Source: an uncultured Alphaproteobacteria bacterium (GTDB taxonomy: Bacteria; Pseudomonadota; Alphaproteobacteria; RF32; CAG-239). Taken from it: a stretch of 7,889 nt of DNA. Made by a program: the position numbers and the translations under genes. The number at the start of each line of letters is the position of its first letter. The first letter of the stretch is position 1. Positions 6,404 to 7,889 of this stretch are shown one piece after another. The notes beneath the pieces are model-generated. The model ran no database searches, had not been told where the DNA came from, and worked only from the letters and a program-made list of their open reading frames with translations. Where the stretch lies: positions 1 through 7,889 of the forward strand of contig CAKQMD010000046.1 in assembly GCA_934254925.1 (NCBI GenBank), written 5' to 3'.

Positions 6404-7289
6404 GAAAACCGCCGCCGTCGCCAGCGTCTGCGTCGCCTGCAGCCTCAGCCTGCTGAAAGTCATCGGCGCGCTCTACACCGGATCCCTGGCCGTCTTGTCT
6501 TCCCTGATTGACAGCTTGGCAGACATTTTCGCCTCGCTCGTCACCTTTGTGGCCGTCCGTTTTTCTGCCCAACCGGCAGACTGTCATCACCGTTATGGCC
6601 ATGGCAAAGCCGAGGCGTTGAGCGCTTTGGTGCAATCGGCCTTCGTTGCCGGATCGGGTATTTTCGTCATGTACGACGGCTTCTCGCGTCTTGTATCACC
6701 CCGTCCGCTGAGCGAAACAAACCTCGGCATAATCGTTATGGTCATTGCCTTGGTTGCAACCTTAGCCCTAATTGCCTTTCAAAAAAAGGTTGCCCGCCTG
6801 ACGCAATCAACGGCAATCGCCGCCGATTCGGCCCATTATACCGTCGACGTCGTCACCAATTTATCCATTATTCTGACCCTGGTTGTTGTTCGCTGGTTTG
6901 GCCTTGATTGGTTTGATACCTTGACCGCCTTTGCCGTTTCGGGCTATTTGCTGATCAACGCCTACAAGCTTGCCGCACGGGCGGTTGCCATTCTCATGGA
7001 CAAGGAACTCGGCGACGACATCAGAATCAATATCGAAAAAATCATCATGAACTATCCCTTTGTGCGCGGACTTCACGACTTCCGCAGCCGCGACCTCGGC
7101 GGCGTTTACATGTTTGAACTTCACCTTGAACTTGACGGCAACCTCCCCTTAAGCCAGGCACATCATTATTCCAACATCATTGACGACGCCATCCGCCAAG
7201 CTTACCCCTCCTCCCAGGTTATCATTCACCAAGACCCGGCCGGATTGGAAGAAGACCGCCTGGACAACCGGCTGAACTGTCCTTTTTAA
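6369..7289 (+). CDS. fieF: Cation diffusion facilitator (FieF/YiiP-type) metal efflux protein
   Basis: A 306-residue inner-membrane antiporter that exports divalent metal (Zn2+, Fe2+ or similar) against protons. It resembles E. coli FieF/YiiP along its whole length. Six membrane segments occupy about residues 12-210, followed by a cytoplasmic metal-binding domain. By alignment from memory, all three metal sites are kept: transport site A is Asp48, Asp52, His156, Asp160 (LIDSLADI and HYTVD); site B is Asp71, His74, His78 (QPADCHHRYGHGKAEAL); site C uses His236, His252, His287 and Asp289 (LHD, LHLEL, IIHQDP). The two-Asp/His-Asp site A is the Zn2+/Cd2+/Fe2+ tetrahedral type. The start overlaps the fusion gene by 35 bases in another frame, so the two are probably translated from one mRNA. 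Exact metal cannot be read from sequence. Confidence 0.94.
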   Translation: MSLPQDKINRLKKTAAVASVCVACSLSLLKVIGALYTGSLAVLSSLIDSLADIFASLVTFVAVRFSAQPADCHHRYGHGKAEALSALVQSAFVAGSGIFVMYDGFSRLVSPRPLSETNLGIIVMVIALVATLALIAFQKKVARLTQSTAIAADSAHYTVDVVTNLSIILTLVVVRWFGLDWFDTLTAFAVSGYLLINAYKLAARAVAILMDKELGDDIRINIEKIIMNYPFVRGLHDFRSRDLGGVYMFELHLELDGNLPLSQAHHYSNIIDDAIRQAYPSSQVIIHQDPAGLEEDRLDNRLNCPF

Positions 7290-7324
7290 AAAACAAACAG
7301 GGTTTAACCTCGCGGTCAACCCTG
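7288..7324 (-). terminator. Intrinsic terminator, best on the minus strand, at the fieF end
   Basis: CAGGGTT (7298-7304) pairs with AACCCTG (7318-7324), and an inner ACC/GGT stem follows. On the minus strand the stem gains a G-U pair, its tetraloop is GCGA (GNRA type), and it is followed by TTTGTTTTTT (complement of 7288-7297), the layout of an intrinsic terminator. On the plus strand the loop is TCGC and the trailing sequence is only CTTTAA, so fieF may also end here but less efficiently. The minus-strand form implies transcription arriving from the right. Confidence 0.7.
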
Positions 7325-7460
7325 CTTTAACAAATCCAATAAATCATAAAGTAATAGCATGCATGCCTCGCGGCAGACGTTATTTAGTGTCTGAACGTTT
7401 TCTTAGAAACCTTCCGAAACGCAAGTGACACCATGACTTGACAGCTTCGGAAGGGGTTTT
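7288..7460 (-). ncRNA. Candidate structured RNA B (tentative second RNA or 3' extension of RNA A)
   Basis: On the minus strand this stretch has a stem CTTCCGAA/TTCGGAAG (7446-7453 with 7411-7418) topped by CAAGT/ACTTG (7436-7440 with 7422-7426); a stem CAGAC/GTCTG (7389-7393 with 7374-7378) that competes with TGCC-GCGA-GGCA (7364-7375); and the GCGA-capped terminator. An outer stem pairs 7482-7494 with 7398-7410, 13 of 13 positions on the minus strand counting one G-U. No ORF over about 25 codons with a ribosome site is present. A weak promoter, TTTAGA (7485-7490), 17 bases, TATAGA (7462-7467), could start it; otherwise it is read-through from RNA A. Ends approximate. I recognise no known RNA family. 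Confidence 0.35.
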
Positions 7461-7487
7461 ATCTATAATTTAAAGAAAAGAGTTTCT

Positions 7488-7527
7488 AAAAAAAGCCATT
7501 CTACCAACCTCACGGCCTTCAAATGGC
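7488..7527 (-). terminator. Terminator-like hairpin with GUGA tetraloop and T7 run
   Basis: On the minus strand GCCATT (complement of 7522-7527) pairs with AATGGC (complement of 7495-7500). Inside, CC/GG plus G-U pairs close a GTGA loop of the GNRA type. Seven T residues (complement of 7488-7494) follow the stem with no gap. This is the form of a factor-independent terminator for transcription coming from the flagellin side. The internal stem is imperfect, with a G bulge and an AA/GG mismatch, so some read-through is likely. The plus strand has no T-run. Confidence 0.6.
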
Positions 7528-7675
7528 ACATCCTATTAAAAAATACGCCTTATGGAGACTTTTAATTAACCCAAATAAACACCATAGGCATAACACCAAA
7601 TATCTCAAACCTTTATCAAGGAGGCCGAAGCATCCGAAAGGTAACACAATCTCAACATAAAAATAAATACTTGGT
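7488..7675 (-). ncRNA. Candidate small structured RNA A, about 185 nt, unrecognised family
   Basis: The minus strand has a promoter (7680-7708), then an AU-rich leader, then three stem-loops and a T-run. H1 (7641 down to 7610) pairs CCTTT with AAAGG and, above an internal loop, GGATGC with GCCTCC (one mismatch) around a C(UUCG)G tetraloop. H2 pairs TATGCCTATGG (7592-7582) with CCATAAGGCGTA (7555-7544): 11 pairs with one bulge and one G-U that is a C-A mismatch on the other strand. H3 is the GUGA-capped terminator. H1 contains CCTCCTT, identical to the anti-Shine-Dalgarno core of 16S rRNA. No credible ORF is present. It does not match my recollection of tmRNA, RNase P RNA, 4.5S RNA or 6S RNA. 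It could be an independent RNA or, by read-through, the 3' UTR of flagellin. The 5' end is estimated from promoter spacing. Confidence 0.5.
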
Positions 7676-7679
7676 GCGA

Positions 7680-7708
7680 GTTGTAACGTTTTTTATAAAT
7701 TTTGTCAA
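7680..7708 (-). promoter_or_regulatory. Sigma-70-type promoter for candidate RNA A
   Basis: The minus strand reads TTGACA (complement of 7703-7708), an AT-rich spacer of exactly 17 bases, then TACAAC (complement of 7680-7685). The -35 is perfect and the -10 is four of six. The predicted start is near 7672-7675. The bases after the -10 (TCGCACC) are GC-rich, as in many stable-RNA promoters. It is the best promoter match I find in the window, and no ORF lies downstream of it. Confidence 0.6.
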
Positions 7709-7755
7709 CTAGTTTTTTGGGATATATCAGATTTTTATGATGGAATCTAACCCGT

Positions 7756-7778
7756 TGTTTTTGCATAAGCAAAAAACA
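7756..7778 (-). repeat. AT-rich inverted repeat directly after the flagellin stop
   Basis: TGTTTTTGC (7756-7764) and GCAAAAAACA (7769-7778) form a 9-bp stem with one bulged A and loop ATAA. It abuts the flagellin stop codon. It lacks a following T-run on the minus strand, where ACGGG comes next, so it is not a classic terminator. It may stabilise or trim the flagellin mRNA 3' end; that is inference. Confidence 0.4.
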
Positions 7779-7889
7779 TCAGAACAACTTTAAAATCGAT
7801 TGGCTGGCCTGAGAAGCAAGCGACAGGGAATTGACAGCCAATTGTTGTCTGGTTTGCAGAGCCAACATATTGGCCGATTCCTCATTCAT
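7779..7889 (-). CDS. Flagellin, C-terminal fragment (runs off right edge)
   Basis: The minus strand encodes 36 residues and a TGA stop (7779-7781). The fragment contains EESANMLALQTRQQLAVNSL and, just after it, ASQASQSILKLF. This is the conserved C-terminal D0 helix of bacterial flagellin, which packs with the N-terminal helix to line the filament core; the ALQTRQQL and final SILxLF pattern fits alphaproteobacterial flagellins. Flagellin is exported through the flagellar type III apparatus and polymerised outside the cell. The ATG at the window edge is an internal Met, not a start. The bulk of the gene lies to the right. It converges on fieF and lies upstream of candidate RNA A on the same strand. 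Confidence 0.9.
   Translation of the reverse strand: MNEESANMLALQTRQQLAVNSLSLASQASQSILKLF

Larger units (their letters stand above)
7290..7778. other. 489-bp AT-rich convergent intergenic region without protein genes
   Basis: fieF (plus) and flagellin (minus) converge on this gap. The longest ATG-led frames I find by eye are about 16-22 codons and lack a properly spaced ribosome site: minus-strand peptides starting MLRLCYLSDA, MCHLKAVRLV and MVSLAFRKVS. The region is clearly AT-richer than the genes. Its content is best explained as minus-strand RNA structure, annotated separately, together with a promoter and two terminator-like hairpins. I see no insertion-sequence ends, CRISPR repeats or attachment site. 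Confidence 0.6.

Noticed and set aside
7351..7369. GCATGCATGC palindrome as an operator or attachment site
   Set aside because: It is a short simple-repeat palindrome with no flanking repeat, integrase gene or promoter overlap to support a role.
7438..7469. Plus-strand promoter with perfect TTGACA and TATAAT
   Set aside because: Both hexamers are perfect but the spacer is 20 bases, too long for normal sigma-70 use, and TTGACA lies in the arm of the 7411-7453 hairpin. No plus-strand gene follows. Kept only as a remark.
7618..7675. AAGGAGG on the plus strand as a ribosome site for a small gene
   Set aside because: No ATG, GTG or TTG follows at a workable distance; the open frame after it begins with ATC and meets a stop after about 23 codons. 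The motif is better explained as the complement of the H1 stem of the minus-strand RNA.
7288..7675. tmRNA, RNase P RNA, 4.5S RNA or 6S RNA in the flagellin-fieF gap
   Set aside because: I looked for the tRNA-like end and resume codon of tmRNA, the GAGGAAAGUCC core of RNase P RNA, the GGAAGGAAGCA loop of 4.5S RNA, and the long end-to-end hairpin of 6S RNA; none is present.

Overview
The window looks like part of an alphaproteobacterial chromosome. The clearest evidence is the EF-Tu N-terminus at the left edge, whose [17 protein letters not shown] reads like the alphaproteobacterial form (most gammaproteobacteria have [17 protein letters not shown]). The Tyr and Gly tRNA genes upstream of tuf and the flagellin C-terminus at the right edge also fit. 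Coding regions are moderately GC-rich with many gcc/cgc codons, and intergenic DNA is visibly AT-richer. The exact lineage cannot be fixed from this window.

Left block (1-325, minus strand): the start of tuf, preceded by tRNA-Gly(TCC) and tRNA-Tyr(GTA), as one stable-RNA/translation transcription unit. A perfect hairpin separates the two tRNAs. A 156-bp AT-rich divergent region (326-481) follows.

Central block (482-7289, plus strand): five genes packed tightly in two groups. murQ (N-acetylmuramate-6-phosphate etherase, cell-wall recycling) and rlmB (TrmH/RlmB-type SPOUT 2'-O-methyltransferase) overlap by one base. After a 98-bp gap with a plausible promoter come three more: a GldA-like ABC ATPase; a 1154-residue protein joining an ABC-2 permease (GldF-like), a GldG-like auxiliary domain and a DUF4340-like domain; and a FieF-type cation-diffusion-facilitator pump whose start lies inside the end of the fusion gene. 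The ATPase and fusion protein should form one membrane complex with large extracytoplasmic domains and unknown substrate. The metal pump is probably only co-transcribed.

Right block (7290-7889): the last 36 codons of a flagellin gene on the minus strand, and between it and fieF a 489-bp AT-rich gap with no credible ORF. The gap is not featureless. Read on the minus strand it has a TTGACA-17-TACAAC promoter, a UUCG-capped stem-loop, an 11-bp stem-loop and a GUGA-capped hairpin followed directly by T7. Further on it has a second set of nested stems ending in a GCGA-capped hairpin followed by TTTGTTTTTT. Several C-A mismatches on the plus strand become G-U pairs on the minus strand, pointing to minus-strand RNA. 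I read this as one or two undescribed structured small RNAs downstream of flagellin; it is the most novel part of the window, with the three-domain fusion second.
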